Origin: Chitinophagaceae bacterium
GTDB taxonomy: Bacteria > Bacteroidota > Bacteroidia > Chitinophagales > Chitinophagaceae
DNA: 64,000 nucleotides
Direction: 5' to 3'
Assembly (NCBI GenBank): GCA_004028795.1
Contig: SAIW01000023.1
Span: forward strand, 33,757-97,756
The stretch's first letter is position 1. Every line of letters begins with the position of its first letter. Under the pieces are notes generated by a model. The model was not told the DNA's origin. It searched no databases and worked only from the letters and a program-made list of their open reading frames with translations. Shown piece after piece: positions 18,579 through 27,073 of this stretch. The position numbers were made by a program, and so were the translations under genes.

Positions 18579-19553
18579 ATGTATACAACAGTTACAGGAA
18601 ATTCTGTTCAGGAGGCCAAGCAATGGCTTTGCAAAAATGAATTAGTGGCTATACCCACAGAAACTGTATATGGTTTAGCAGCTAATGCATTTAATGCTGA
18701 GGCAGTACAAAAAATATTCAGTGTTAAGCAAAGGCCATTATCAAACCCTTTAATTCTTCATGTAGCCAATAAAGATACTTTGCAGGCATTGGTTACCCAT
18801 CTTCCTGATACTGCTGTTGAATTGCTAAAAGCATTTTCGCCCGGGCCTTTAACCCTATTGCTTAATAAAAACGCAAAAGTGCCCTCAGTTGTTAATGCGG
18901 GTTTAGATAAAGTTGCTGTAAGAATACCTAATCATCAGCTTACCTTAAACCTGTTAGAAAACTTATCATTCCCATTGGCAGCACCCAGTGCAAACCCTTT
19001 TGGTTATATCAGCCCAACATCGGCGGAGCATGTTTATTTTCAACTCAATACAAAAATTCCTTATATATTAGATGGAGGTTTTTGCAGCAATGGAGTAGAA
19101 TCTACAGTAGTAGGCTTTAATAATGATACACCGGTTATTTATCGTTTAGGTATGATTACTAAAGAAGATATAGAATCTGTTTGCGGTGTTTGTGAAATAA
19201 ATAAGAATCATGTTGTTACAGAAAGTCCGGGCATGTTGCCTTATCACTACTCACCGCATACGCCATTAATTATTACTGATAATATTCAGGAAGCGTTACA
19301 AAACTATCCTTTGCAAAACACAGGTATTATTACTGTAAGCAGTTTAATAAATAATGTTCCTGTAAGTAACCAACGTTGTTTAAGCCTTTCAGGAAATATT
19401 AATGAAGCTGCGAGAAATTTATACAGATATTTAATTGAGTTAGACAGATTACAGTTATCTGTAATTATTGCAGAACGCCTGCCTGATAAAGGTTTGGGAA
19501 CAACTTTAAATGAAAGGCTTGAAAAAGCAGCAGCTAAAAATATTTTAAAATAA
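18579..19553 (+). CDS. tsaC: L-threonylcarbamoyladenylate synthase (Sua5 type)
   Basis: A 324-residue enzyme that makes threonylcarbamoyl-AMP from threonine, bicarbonate and ATP for the t6A modification of tRNAs. The YrdC fold covers residues 1-205, with ETVYGLAANAFN, the KQRPLSNPLILH motif, FSPGPLTLLL and the SANPFGYISPT loop. A Sua5 C-terminal domain follows (PGMLPYHYSPHTPL onward), so this is the long Sua5 form rather than the short TsaC form. It lies between the DUF6671 gene and an XRE regulator in one plus-strand run. Confidence 0.9.
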   Translation: MYTTVTGNSVQEAKQWLCKNELVAIPTETVYGLAANAFNAEAVQKIFSVKQRPLSNPLILHVANKDTLQALVTHLPDTAVELLKAFSPGPLTLLLNKNAKVPSVVNAGLDKVAVRIPNHQLTLNLLENLSFPLAAPSANPFGYISPTSAEHVYFQLNTKIPYILDGGFCSNGVESTVVGFNNDTPVIYRLGMITKEDIESVCGVCEINKNHVVTESPGMLPYHYSPHTPLIITDNIQEALQNYPLQNTGIITVSSLINNVPVSNQRCLSLSGNINEAARNLYRYLIELDRLQLSVIIAERLPDKGLGTTLNERLEKAAAKNILK

Positions 19554-19567
19554 ACTGATATTATAAC

Positions 19568-19936
19568 ATGCCCGGCACTATTATTAAACAGTTCAGAGAG
19601 TTTAAAAATTATTCTCAGGAATATGTTGCCAAGCAAATGGGTATTTCGCAAAATGCATATAGTAAAATTGAAAACAACATTACACAGCTTACCGTAAACC
19701 ATGTAAAGCAACTGTCTAAAATTTTAGATATTCCTGTTGTTGATTTATTGAAAGATGATTTTGAAATACGTAAGCCCCATCATTTAGATACAGAAGCTAA
19801 CAGACATACTATTTTGGTTATGCTGAATGATTTACAACATAGCATAAAACTGAAAGATGCTGATAAGCATGGGCTTTACCCTGTTTTAGCGGCTCTTATT
19901 CAAGCAGCAAAAGATATAAGCATGGAAATAGAGTAA
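19568..19936 (+). CDS. XRE-family helix-turn-helix regulator
   Basis: A 122-residue protein. Residues 5-60 form a Cro/CI-type HTH (FREFKNYSQEYVAKQMGISQNAYSKIE, then the LSKILDIPVVDLLK end of the domain). The C-terminal half is helical and has no recognised domain; it could dimerise. It starts 14 nt after tsaC and is probably in that operon. No target site is evident. Confidence 0.82.
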   Translation: MPGTIIKQFREFKNYSQEYVAKQMGISQNAYSKIENNITQLTVNHVKQLSKILDIPVVDLLKDDFEIRKPHHLDTEANRHTILVMLNDLQHSIKLKDADKHGLYPVLAALIQAAKDISMEIE

Positions 19937-19984
19937 AGTTTTTGTTAAACTGTTTTATAATCTACTTTATTTTTATCTGCCAAG

Positions 19985-19992
19985 TATATTTG
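19985..19992 (+). promoter_or_regulatory. -7 promoter element for the small exported protein gene
   Basis: TATATTTG is an exact TAnnTTTG match ending 5 nt before the ATG at 19998, consistent with a leaderless or near-leaderless transcript. It supports the reality of the short gene that follows. Confidence 0.55.
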
Positions 19993-19997
19993 CCCGA

Positions 19998-20297
19998 ATG
20001 CTTAAAAAAGTTATTACCATATTTCTTTTGTTTACACTATCAATACAAATTTTACCTGTACAGCAATTGGGTAAAGCATTATTTAGTAATTCTTTTAATG
20101 AAGAACTTCCGCATGCAAATAATATCAACGATTTGGAAAAAGATTGCTGTAAAAAATTAAACAGTGAGTTTATAAACTGGCATCAGAGTTTTTCACAACA
20201 AATAGTCATAATTAAAACGCTTCAATATATTCATATCAGCGAAGCCGTTCCGCATAATCATTCCACTGAAATATTAGTGCCTCCTCCAAATTGTTAG
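19998..20297 (+). CDS. Small exported His/Cys-containing protein
   Basis: A 99-residue protein with a clear signal peptide (MLKKVITIFLLFTLSIQILP) and no further membrane helix. The mature part has a CC pair in DCCKK, several His (HANN, HQSF, HISE, HNHS) and a PPPNC end. This resembles the short periplasmic proteins found near transporters in Bacteroidota, some of which share CC and PP motifs (HYC_CC_PP type), but I cannot assign it firmly. Metal binding is possible. It has its own promoter element and sits directly before the remains of a SulP gene. Confidence 0.65.
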   Translation: MLKKVITIFLLFTLSIQILPVQQLGKALFSNSFNEELPHANNINDLEKDCCKKLNSEFINWHQSFSQQIVIIKTLQYIHISEAVPHNHSTEILVPPPNC

Positions 20298-20314
20298 CAA
20301 ATTCTTCCGCTAAC

Positions 20315-20563
20315 TATTTTATTCAACCCAAACCATAATGCTGTAATGCTGTTTTATGCATTACTAAATGGGCATTAATAAAAAAGTTAGAAGAGATAGC
20401 CGGCGGAGCTTACTTGTTGATTGACATTTCTGTAGCAGATTTTATTGACAAAGACATAATTGAAGCAATAAATAACTTCCTTTGCTATAAATATTTAAAG
20501 CAAATTGAGGTAGAAATTAAATTAAGTACCAATAAACCGATGCACGCATTATTCAATATTTAA
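20315..20563 (+). pseudogene. Remnant of a SulP anion transporter (C-terminal STAS domain)
   Basis: An 82-codon frame opens after a TAA at 20312 and has no plausible start codon near its 5' end. The translation contains ITKWALIKKLEEIAGGAYLLID, then a VADFIDKDIIEAINNF stretch, and ends at TAA 20561-20563. This pattern (an input helix, a hydrophobic strand ending in ID, then FID.DI.E.I..F) is the STAS domain that ends bacterial SulP bicarbonate/sulphate transporters. The roughly 400 residues of membrane domain are absent. In Bacteroidota a SulP gene often precedes a beta-carbonic anhydrase, exactly the gene that follows 12 nt later. I infer deletion of the transporter. Confidence 0.6.
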
Positions 20564-20575
20564 TACATTAAACTT

Positions 20576-21208
20576 ATGCATTCATATCAAAAACTATTGT
20601 TACAAAATAAGGCTTGGGCTTCTGAAAAATTACATGAAGACCCTGATTTTTTTAACAGGCTTGTAGATATACAAACCCCTGAATTTTTATGGGTGGGTTG
20701 TAGTGATAGCCGTGTACCTGCCGACCAGATTACCGGCACACAACCCGGAGAAATTTTTGTTCATAGAAACGTTGCCAATTTAGTACTGCATACAGATTTA
20801 AACCTGTTGAGTGTGTTGCAATATGCTGTTGAAGTATTAAAGGTTAAACACATTATTGTTTGCGGTCATTATAACTGCGGTGGTATTAAAGCTGCTTTAA
20901 CCAATCACTCATTCGGAATAATAAATAAGTGGTTAAGAAACATTAAAGATGTTTACCGCATTCATAAAGAAGAGTTTGAAAATCTTGAGTCTGAAGAAGA
21001 AATAGTAAATAAACTAACAGAATTAAATGTAAAAGAGCAGGTACTTAATCTGGCAAAAACCTCTATTGTACAAAAAGCATGGAAGCATGAACAAAGGCCG
21101 CATTTACATGGTTGGGTTTACGATTTACACGATGGTATTATTAACCCTGTTATAGAAATGCCGGCAGGCACACATATAGACCCGCTTTACGAGTTTGATA
21201 ATTTATAA
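20576..21208 (+). CDS. can: Beta-class carbonic anhydrase
   Basis: A 210-residue zinc enzyme for reversible hydration of CO2 to bicarbonate. Zinc ligands are Cys42 (in GCSDSRVP), His98 and Cys101 (in GHYNCGG); the Asp44-Arg46 dyad is present. RNVANLV and [15 protein letters not shown] motifs (here [14 protein letters not shown]) complete the family pattern. It is cytoplasmic, with no signal peptide. It lies just after the decayed SulP domain, so the bicarbonate-uptake partner seems to have been lost here. The ABC export operon starts 19 nt downstream. Confidence 0.93.
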   Translation: MHSYQKLLLQNKAWASEKLHEDPDFFNRLVDIQTPEFLWVGCSDSRVPADQITGTQPGEIFVHRNVANLVLHTDLNLLSVLQYAVEVLKVKHIIVCGHYNCGGIKAALTNHSFGIINKWLRNIKDVYRIHKEEFENLESEEEIVNKLTELNVKEQVLNLAKTSIVQKAWKHEQRPHLHGWVYDLHDGIINPVIEMPAGTHIDPLYEFDNL

Positions 21209-21227
21209 TTTCTATTAAATAATTGCT

Positions 21228-22901
21228 ATGGCTGCAAATAATACTGTTTCATTATTATCGGCAGCAAAAAAATTATTAGAGATATTAAAGTTTGACAGAA
21301 AAGATATCTCTGCTATTTATTTTTTTGCCTTGCTAGGTGGTCTTATTTCTTTATCGCTTCCTTTAGGTATTCAATACATTATAAGTTTTGTACAGGCTAA
21401 CCAAATATCAGCCTCAATTATTGTATTAATAACGCTTGTATTAATTGGTGTTTTTTTAAACGGATTTATACAGGTAAGATTAATGCAGGTTATTGAAAAG
21501 ATTGAACAAAAACTGTTTGTAAGATACTCTTTAGAATTTGCTGACAGATTACCCAAATTAGACATTGAAAAATTAGATGGTTATTATTTACCTGAATTGA
21601 CCAACAGGTATTTTGATTCTGTTTCATTAATAAAAGGAATAGAAAAATTATTGTTAGATATACCTGCTGCTGTTATTCAAATTGCATTTGGCTTAATACT
21701 GCTGGCTTTGTATCATCCCGTATTTATTGCATTTGGTGCTTTGTTGTTGATAGTATTGGTTATTATAATAAGGGCAACATCGCCTAAAGGTTTTGCTACC
21801 AGTTTAAAAGCAAGCGATTATAAATACAGTATAGCTGCATGGTTACAGGAAATTGCAACCAGCATAAAAACATTTAAGTATGCAAAAACAACATCGCTGC
21901 ACATTAAAAAAGCAGATGAGGCAGTATCCGGCTACTTAACTTCAAGAACAAGCCATTTTAAAATTTTACTGGCACAATACTGGAGTTTTATTTCATTCAA
22001 AATAATTATTACAGCAGCCATGTTAATTGTTGGTTGTGTGTTATTGGTTAATCAGCAAATTAATATAGGGCAATTTATTGCGGCAGATATTGTTATACTA
22101 ACCATTATAGGTTCAGTAGAAAAAATGATTGCATCATTAGATAAAGTGTACGATGCTTTAACATCAGTTGAAAAGTTGAGTAAAATAACGCACGCATCTG
22201 TTGAAGAAGATGGCGATATACCATTAGCAGCAGTTAATGAAGGTGTATCAATAGAAATGAAAGATGTAAACTTTACTTATGCCAACGGTGTTGCAGGCCT
22301 GCGTAACATAAATCTTCAAATTAAAGCAGGTGCATTTGTTTGTGTATATGGTGCATCAGGTTCGGGCAAATCATCTTTCTTAAGAATGCTTACAGGGGCC
22401 TTTAAAAATTATACCGGCAATGTTTTTATTGAAGGCTTACCCATCAGCAATTACAGTCTTGGTTCATTGCGTTCTCAAACCGGTATATTATTCGGAAATC
22501 AGGATGTGTTTAAAGGAACATTACTGGAAAATATTACCATGGGTAATGAAGCTATTAGTATTGATGAAGTATATGGTATGGCAGAAAGATTGAGTTTGAA
22601 AAATTATTTTCAAACATTGAAAGACGGATTAAATACGTTGGTTGACTCTGATGGAAAAAGACTACCTCAAAAAATTAAAAAAGATATTTTATTGATGCGG
22701 GCTTTAACAGGCAGGCACAGATTGCTTTTATTAGAAAGTCCTTTTGAACATTTATCAGAGCAGCATATTGAAATGCTGGTTGATTTTTTAAGGAATGATA
22801 AAAATGCAACTGTTATTGTTACTACAGAAACCATTCCGGCAGCTGCACATTTCGATATGCTTATTACATTAAATGATGGAACCATACAATCAATTCAGTA
22901 A
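21228..22901 (+). CDS. ABC exporter (membrane + ATPase domains) with degenerate ATPase motifs
   Basis: A 557-residue half-transporter in the type I secretion group. About six helices lie in residues 25-300; the nucleotide-binding domain starts near 340. Walker A GASGSGKS (375-382) and the Q-loop Gln425 are intact. The other motifs are not: the LSGGQ signature reads LPQKI (479-483), the Walker B DE reads ES (503-504) and the switch His is Thr (about 532-533, VIVTTE). There is no N-terminal C39 peptidase domain. It may bind but hydrolyse ATP poorly, pair with another ATPase, or act as a gated channel. HlyD and TolC partners follow with 3-nt gaps, so it is clearly part of a tripartite export system. 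Confidence 0.85.
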   Translation: MAANNTVSLLSAAKKLLEILKFDRKDISAIYFFALLGGLISLSLPLGIQYIISFVQANQISASIIVLITLVLIGVFLNGFIQVRLMQVIEKIEQKLFVRYSLEFADRLPKLDIEKLDGYYLPELTNRYFDSVSLIKGIEKLLLDIPAAVIQIAFGLILLALYHPVFIAFGALLLIVLVIIIRATSPKGFATSLKASDYKYSIAAWLQEIATSIKTFKYAKTTSLHIKKADEAVSGYLTSRTSHFKILLAQYWSFISFKIIITAAMLIVGCVLLVNQQINIGQFIAADIVILTIIGSVEKMIASLDKVYDALTSVEKLSKITHASVEEDGDIPLAAVNEGVSIEMKDVNFTYANGVAGLRNINLQIKAGAFVCVYGASGSGKSSFLRMLTGAFKNYTGNVFIEGLPISNYSLGSLRSQTGILFGNQDVFKGTLLENITMGNEAISIDEVYGMAERLSLKNYFQTLKDGLNTLVDSDGKRLPQKIKKDILLMRALTGRHRLLLLESPFEHLSEQHIEMLVDFLRNDKNATVIVTTETIPAAAHFDMLITLNDGTIQSIQ

Positions 22902-22904
22902 ACC

Positions 22905-24269
22905 ATGAAACATCATCATTCATATATAGAATCTGCTATTGAAGAGCAATTACAAAACAGCAAGCTGCAATCGTTCACCAACATATATCAGATACATAAA
23001 AAAAGCAGCATTAAAAAATGGACGATAGCTATTTTAATACTGGTGTTGGTTGCATTGTTTTTGCCCTGGACGCAAAACATTAAAGCCAAAGGTTCTGTAA
23101 CAACATTAAGGCAGGAACAAAGAGCCCAGGAATTGAACAGCATTATTGCGGGTAAAATTGTAAAGTGGTACGTTAAAGAAGGAGATATTGTGAATGCAGG
23201 AGATACTATTTTGCAATTAGGTGAAGTAAAGGTTGATTATTTTGACCCTCAACTGTTAAACAGAACTCAACAACAAATACAGGCCAAGCAGCAAAGTATA
23301 GAAGGATACAAAGGCAAAGCAACCACTGCCGATACACAGGTTGGTGCATTAGAAAAAGCAAGTGTATTAAAATTAGCATCGTTAGATAATAAAATAAAAC
23401 AACAGCAGTTAAAAGCAGAAAGTGATAGTATGGATGTTATTGCTGCTAATAACGATTTTACCATTTATAAACGACAGATTGATGCTGCTAAAATTATGTT
23501 AGACAGTGGAGCTATTGCATTAACTGAGTTTGAAAAAAGAAAAGCCAACTATCAAACAGCAGCAGCCAAAAAAACAAGTGCAGAAAATAAATTCTTACAA
23601 AGCAAACAGGAGTTAATTAATTTAAGAATTGAAAAGAACAGTGTTGTTCAGGATTATACAGATAAGATTTCTAAAGCACAGGGTGATAAATATTCAGCAT
23701 TATCGCAGGTTGCATCTACAGATGCAGAGGTAAGCAAACTGCAAAGTATTTATGCCAGCTACGATGTAAGAAATAAGCTTTATTATATTACTGCACCGCA
23801 AAACGGACAAGTTGCTAAAGCCAAAAAAGCAGGTGTTGGAGAAATGGTGAAAGAAGGAGATATGGTAGTGCAGATTATTCCGCAAAACATTCAGTATGCT
23901 GTTGAAATGTATGTAGCACCAATGGATTTGCCTTTGTTATCAAAAGGCCAAACTGTACGCTTTGTGTTTGACGGCTTTCCCGCTATAGTTTTCAGCGGAT
24001 GGCCGAATGCTACTTACGGAACTTTTGCAGGTAAAGTTGCTGTAATAGAAAACAGTGTTAGCGGTAACGGTATGTTCAGAGTATTGGTAGCAGAAGATAC
24101 AACTGATAAACATTGGCCTAAACAGTTACGTTTGGGTGGTGGTGCACAAGGCATTGCTTTGCTTAAAAATGTTCCGGTGTATTATGAACTATGGCGAAAT
24201 ATTAATGGCTTTCCACCTGAATATTATACAGCAGAAAAAAATGATAAAGACACAAAAGAAAAGAAGTAA
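22905..24269 (+). CDS. HlyD-family periplasmic adaptor
   Basis: A 454-residue membrane fusion protein linking the inner-membrane ABC exporter to the outer-membrane channel. One N-terminal helix (about 36-53, WTIAILILVLVALFLPW) is followed by a lipoyl-like half (GKIVKWYVKEGDIVNAGDTILQLGEV), a long coiled coil (about 120-270, Lys/Gln/Glu-rich), the second lipoyl half (APQNGQVAKAKKAGVGEMVKEGDMV) and a beta-barrel domain. It starts 3 nt after the ABC gene and ends 3 nt before the TolC gene. Confidence 0.92.
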   Translation: MKHHHSYIESAIEEQLQNSKLQSFTNIYQIHKKSSIKKWTIAILILVLVALFLPWTQNIKAKGSVTTLRQEQRAQELNSIIAGKIVKWYVKEGDIVNAGDTILQLGEVKVDYFDPQLLNRTQQQIQAKQQSIEGYKGKATTADTQVGALEKASVLKLASLDNKIKQQQLKAESDSMDVIAANNDFTIYKRQIDAAKIMLDSGAIALTEFEKRKANYQTAAAKKTSAENKFLQSKQELINLRIEKNSVVQDYTDKISKAQGDKYSALSQVASTDAEVSKLQSIYASYDVRNKLYYITAPQNGQVAKAKKAGVGEMVKEGDMVVQIIPQNIQYAVEMYVAPMDLPLLSKGQTVRFVFDGFPAIVFSGWPNATYGTFAGKVAVIENSVSGNGMFRVLVAEDTTDKHWPKQLRLGGGAQGIALLKNVPVYYELWRNINGFPPEYYTAEKNDKDTKEKK

Positions 24270-24272
24270 AGA

Positions 24273-25664
24273 ATGAAAAACATATTAATCATACTTTTCA
24301 TGCTTCCTCTTGCTGTTTTTGGACAAACAGAAAAACAAAAAGTTTTTTCTGCAGATGAATTTATACAACAGGTTAAACAATATCATCCTGTAGCAAAGCA
24401 GGCAGCTATACAGGTAGAAAAAGCAAAAGCAGAGTTATTATCAGCCAAAGGAAACTTCGATCCAACACTGCAATACACTGCCGATAGAAAAACTTTCGAT
24501 GGAACAAATTATTATTTCTACAATAATCCTGAATTAAAAATTCCAACCACATTGCCTGTAGATATTAAAACAGGGTTAGAAGATAATGGCGGAAAATATT
24601 TAACCAGTGAAGTAACACCCGGGCAAACAAGTTATGTAGGTGTAGAAGTTAATGTAGGAAAAGGCTTATTAACTGATAAAAGAAGAACTGTTTTAAAACA
24701 GGCAAAGCTTTTGCAAAATCAAACAGAGCAGGAAAGATTAAAAGCGGTGAATGATTTGTTGTTTGATGCATATGTTACTTACTGGCAATGGGCTGCTGCC
24801 TATCAACAAACACAAATTTTTAATAAGTATGTTACTGTTGCAGCAAACAGGTTGCGTTTGGTTGGCATTGCTTTCAGAAATGGAGATAGAGCTGTAACCG
24901 ATACTGTAGAAGCTTTTGTACAGGTACAGAATTATAAAATGCAATTATCAGAAGCATTAACAAAACTGAATACAGCATCGCTTGAGCTGTCTAATTTTTT
25001 ATGGATGGCTAATGACAGTGCTTACATTTTACCCACTTATTTTTTACCTGACACAGTTGCATTTGTTAATACAACAGTTCCGCAACCTGTTGAAGATTTA
25101 ATCAATCAATCAACTCAAACAAACCCTTCTTTAAAATCTTATGATTACAAGTTGAATGCTTTAGATGCTGAAAAGAAATTAAAGTTTCAAACTTTATTAC
25201 CAACACTTAATGTAAAAGCCAACTTATTAAACAAGGGTTATAATGTAGTAAAAGGAGTAGATGGTAATTTTTTTGAAAACAATTATAAGTACGGAATAGA
25301 TTTTAAAATCCCTTTGTTTTTAAGGGAAGGCAGAGGGGAGTATAAAAAAGCTAAATTAAAAATTGAAGAAACCAATTTGGAACTGCAGGCAAAAAAATGG
25401 CAGATAGAAAATAAAATAAGAACCTATTATACTGAAGCAAGTTTGTTATTGCAGCAATTGCAGTTGGCACAAACCAATTACAACAGTTACGATTTTTTAT
25501 TACGTAACGAAGTATTAAAATTTACGAATGGCGAAAGCTCTTTATTTATGATTAACAGCAGAGAATCTAAATTGATAGAAACACAACAAAAAATAATTGA
25601 TTTGCGTGTTAAATATTTCAAAGCAAAATATGCAGCAGAATGGATTGCCGGTTTGTTGAAGTAA
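24273..25664 (+). CDS. TolC-family outer-membrane efflux channel
   Basis: A 463-residue protein with signal peptide MKNILIILFMLPLAVFG cut before QTEKQ. Two repeats rich in long helices (AAIQVEKAKAELLSAKGNFDP and YDYKLNALDAEKKLKFQTLLPTLNVKANL) follow the TolC/OprM pattern of helix pairs and short outer-membrane strands. It is the third gene of the ABC-HlyD-TolC operon and completes a path from cytoplasm to the outside. The cargo is unknown; no double-glycine or RTX substrate gene lies beside it. It is convergent with the glycosylase gene. Confidence 0.9.
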   Translation: MKNILIILFMLPLAVFGQTEKQKVFSADEFIQQVKQYHPVAKQAAIQVEKAKAELLSAKGNFDPTLQYTADRKTFDGTNYYFYNNPELKIPTTLPVDIKTGLEDNGGKYLTSEVTPGQTSYVGVEVNVGKGLLTDKRRTVLKQAKLLQNQTEQERLKAVNDLLFDAYVTYWQWAAAYQQTQIFNKYVTVAANRLRLVGIAFRNGDRAVTDTVEAFVQVQNYKMQLSEALTKLNTASLELSNFLWMANDSAYILPTYFLPDTVAFVNTTVPQPVEDLINQSTQTNPSLKSYDYKLNALDAEKKLKFQTLLPTLNVKANLLNKGYNVVKGVDGNFFENNYKYGIDFKIPLFLREGRGEYKKAKLKIEETNLELQAKKWQIENKIRTYYTEASLLLQQLQLAQTNYNSYDFLLRNEVLKFTNGESSLFMINSRESKLIETQQKIIDLRVKYFKAKYAAEWIAGLLK

Positions 25665-25669
25665 GATAA

Positions 25670-26305
25670 TTAATACCTTATGTTTTTTCTTTTAATGTAA
25701 TCCCACCAAAGTATGTAAGCAGCAATGGTTCTGTAAGGCTTCCATTTTTCAGCTATTAATACAATTTCTTCTTTGCTTGTATGCTTGGGTAATTGCTTTA
25801 CGTGTTTAATACTGTTCATTAAAGCAATATCTCCTGTTGGAAAACAATCTGTTCTGTTTAATGCCATCATTAAAAAAACATCAATCGTCCAGTTGCCGAT
25901 GCCTTTAATTTTTATCAATTCATTTCTTATAGTTGCATCATCCAATTTTTGTAATGATGCAAGATTTATTTTTTGCTGAATGATAGCATTTGCTAATTCT
26001 TTTGCATATACAATTTTTTGCCGGCTGAAATAGCAGGCTTTCAATGCTTCATTGGTAAGTGCAATAATTTTTTCAGGAGTAACAACCCCGATTTTTTCTT
26101 TCAGTTTTAGTAATGCTGCTTTTGCAGATGCTAAAGAAACCTGTTGTTCTAATATTATATAAATAAGCGTTTCAAAATTGGCTTCTCTGCTGAATAATGG
26201 CGGATAGTTATTTTCAGAAATTATTTTACGCAAATCATCATCACGCTTTGCCAATTCATTACATAACCTTTTGAAGTTTTTGTTATTGAAAGTTTTAAAA
26301 GACAC
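25670..26305 (-). CDS. DNA-3-methyladenine glycosylase II-like (HhH-GPD, AlkA family)
   Basis: A 211-residue base-excision repair enzyme that removes alkylated bases. The helix-hairpin-helix is LIKIKGIGNWTID and the catalytic Asp lies in FPTGDIAL, the usual spacing downstream. The C-terminal WKPYRTIAAYILWW is typical of AlkA/Mag1 proteins. The N-terminal TATA-like domain of E. coli AlkA is missing, so this is the short form. It starts at GTG, overlapping the TAG stop of the enoyl-CoA hydratase gene by one base, so translation is coupled. Confidence 0.88.
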   Translation of the reverse strand: MSFKTFNNKNFKRLCNELAKRDDDLRKIISENNYPPLFSREANFETLIYIILEQQVSLASAKAALLKLKEKIGVVTPEKIIALTNEALKACYFSRQKIVYAKELANAIIQQKINLASLQKLDDATIRNELIKIKGIGNWTIDVFLMMALNRTDCFPTGDIALMNSIKHVKQLPKHTSKEEIVLIAEKWKPYRTIAAYILWWDYIKRKNIRY

Positions 26306-27072
26306 TATGATTTATACTTGGCTTTGAATTGATTGATGAAGCTTTTACTCTCTTCACTCAAAATTAATTTACCACTTATTGCTGCCCGTTGCAATAACAA
26401 TTCATTCCAATGTTCTGTGCCTTGCCAGAATGCTTTTTTAATTGCTGCCATGGCTGCACTACTGTAATTACTAAGTGTAGTTGCCAAGTGTAGAATAGCG
26501 TTGTCTAATTCTTCAGTACTTGAAAAAACAGCAGCATATAAACCTTTTTGTAAAGCCCATTCTGCACTGCGAAAATTAGCAGCATCAATGGCTAATTCAT
26601 AAGCAGCGGTATTACCTATTTTTCTTTCAACAGCAGGGCCTACTACAAACGGACCGATACCTACAGCCAGTTCAGACAATTTTATTTGAGCATGGACGAT
26701 TGCCAATGTATAATCGCAACTGCTGGCTAAGCCTACACCGCCACCTATTGCTTTACCATGTATTCTGCCGATAATAATTTTCGGGCAAACACGCATGGCA
26801 TTTATCACTTTTGCAAAGCCACTGAAGAATAATAAACCTTGTTCTTCTGTTTCAATGTTGATTAATTCATCGAAAGATGCACCGGCACAAAAAGTCTTAT
26901 CACCACCACTTTTCAGTATAATTACTTTACAATTATCATCATTAGATGCTTTGGTAATTGCATCTACTAATCGCTGTAAAATAACCGCCGGTAAAGAATT
27001 GTGTTGCGGAGTATAAAATTCAACAGTTGCAATTTTATTTTCAACTGTATAGTTTACGTAAGCTTGCTGCAT
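26305..27072 (-). CDS. Enoyl-CoA hydratase/isomerase family protein
   Basis: A 255-residue crotonase-fold enzyme. The oxyanion-hole motifs are CAGASFDEL and the IHGKAIGGGVGLASSCD segment; the acidic residue in SELAVGIGPF sits where family members have a catalytic Glu. It follows paaZ with a 1-nt gap, so a role in phenylacetate breakdown (PaaF- or PaaG-like hydration or isomerisation of CoA thioesters) is likely, but the reaction cannot be fixed from sequence alone. The TAG stop overlaps the GTG start of the glycosylase gene. Confidence 0.85.
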   Translation of the reverse strand: MQQAYVNYTVENKIATVEFYTPQHNSLPAVILQRLVDAITKASNDDNCKVIILKSGGDKTFCAGASFDELINIETEEQGLLFFSGFAKVINAMRVCPKIIIGRIHGKAIGGGVGLASSCDYTLAIVHAQIKLSELAVGIGPFVVGPAVERKIGNTAAYELAIDAANFRSAEWALQKGLYAAVFSSTEELDNAILHLATTLSNYSSAAMAAIKKAFWQGTEHWNELLLQRAAISGKLILSEESKSFINQFKAKYKS

Positions 27073-27073
27073 A

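Noticed and set aside
19942..20160. 72-residue frame overlapping the small exported protein
   Set aside because: It is in another phase of the signal-peptide gene, which has a -7 element directly before its ATG.
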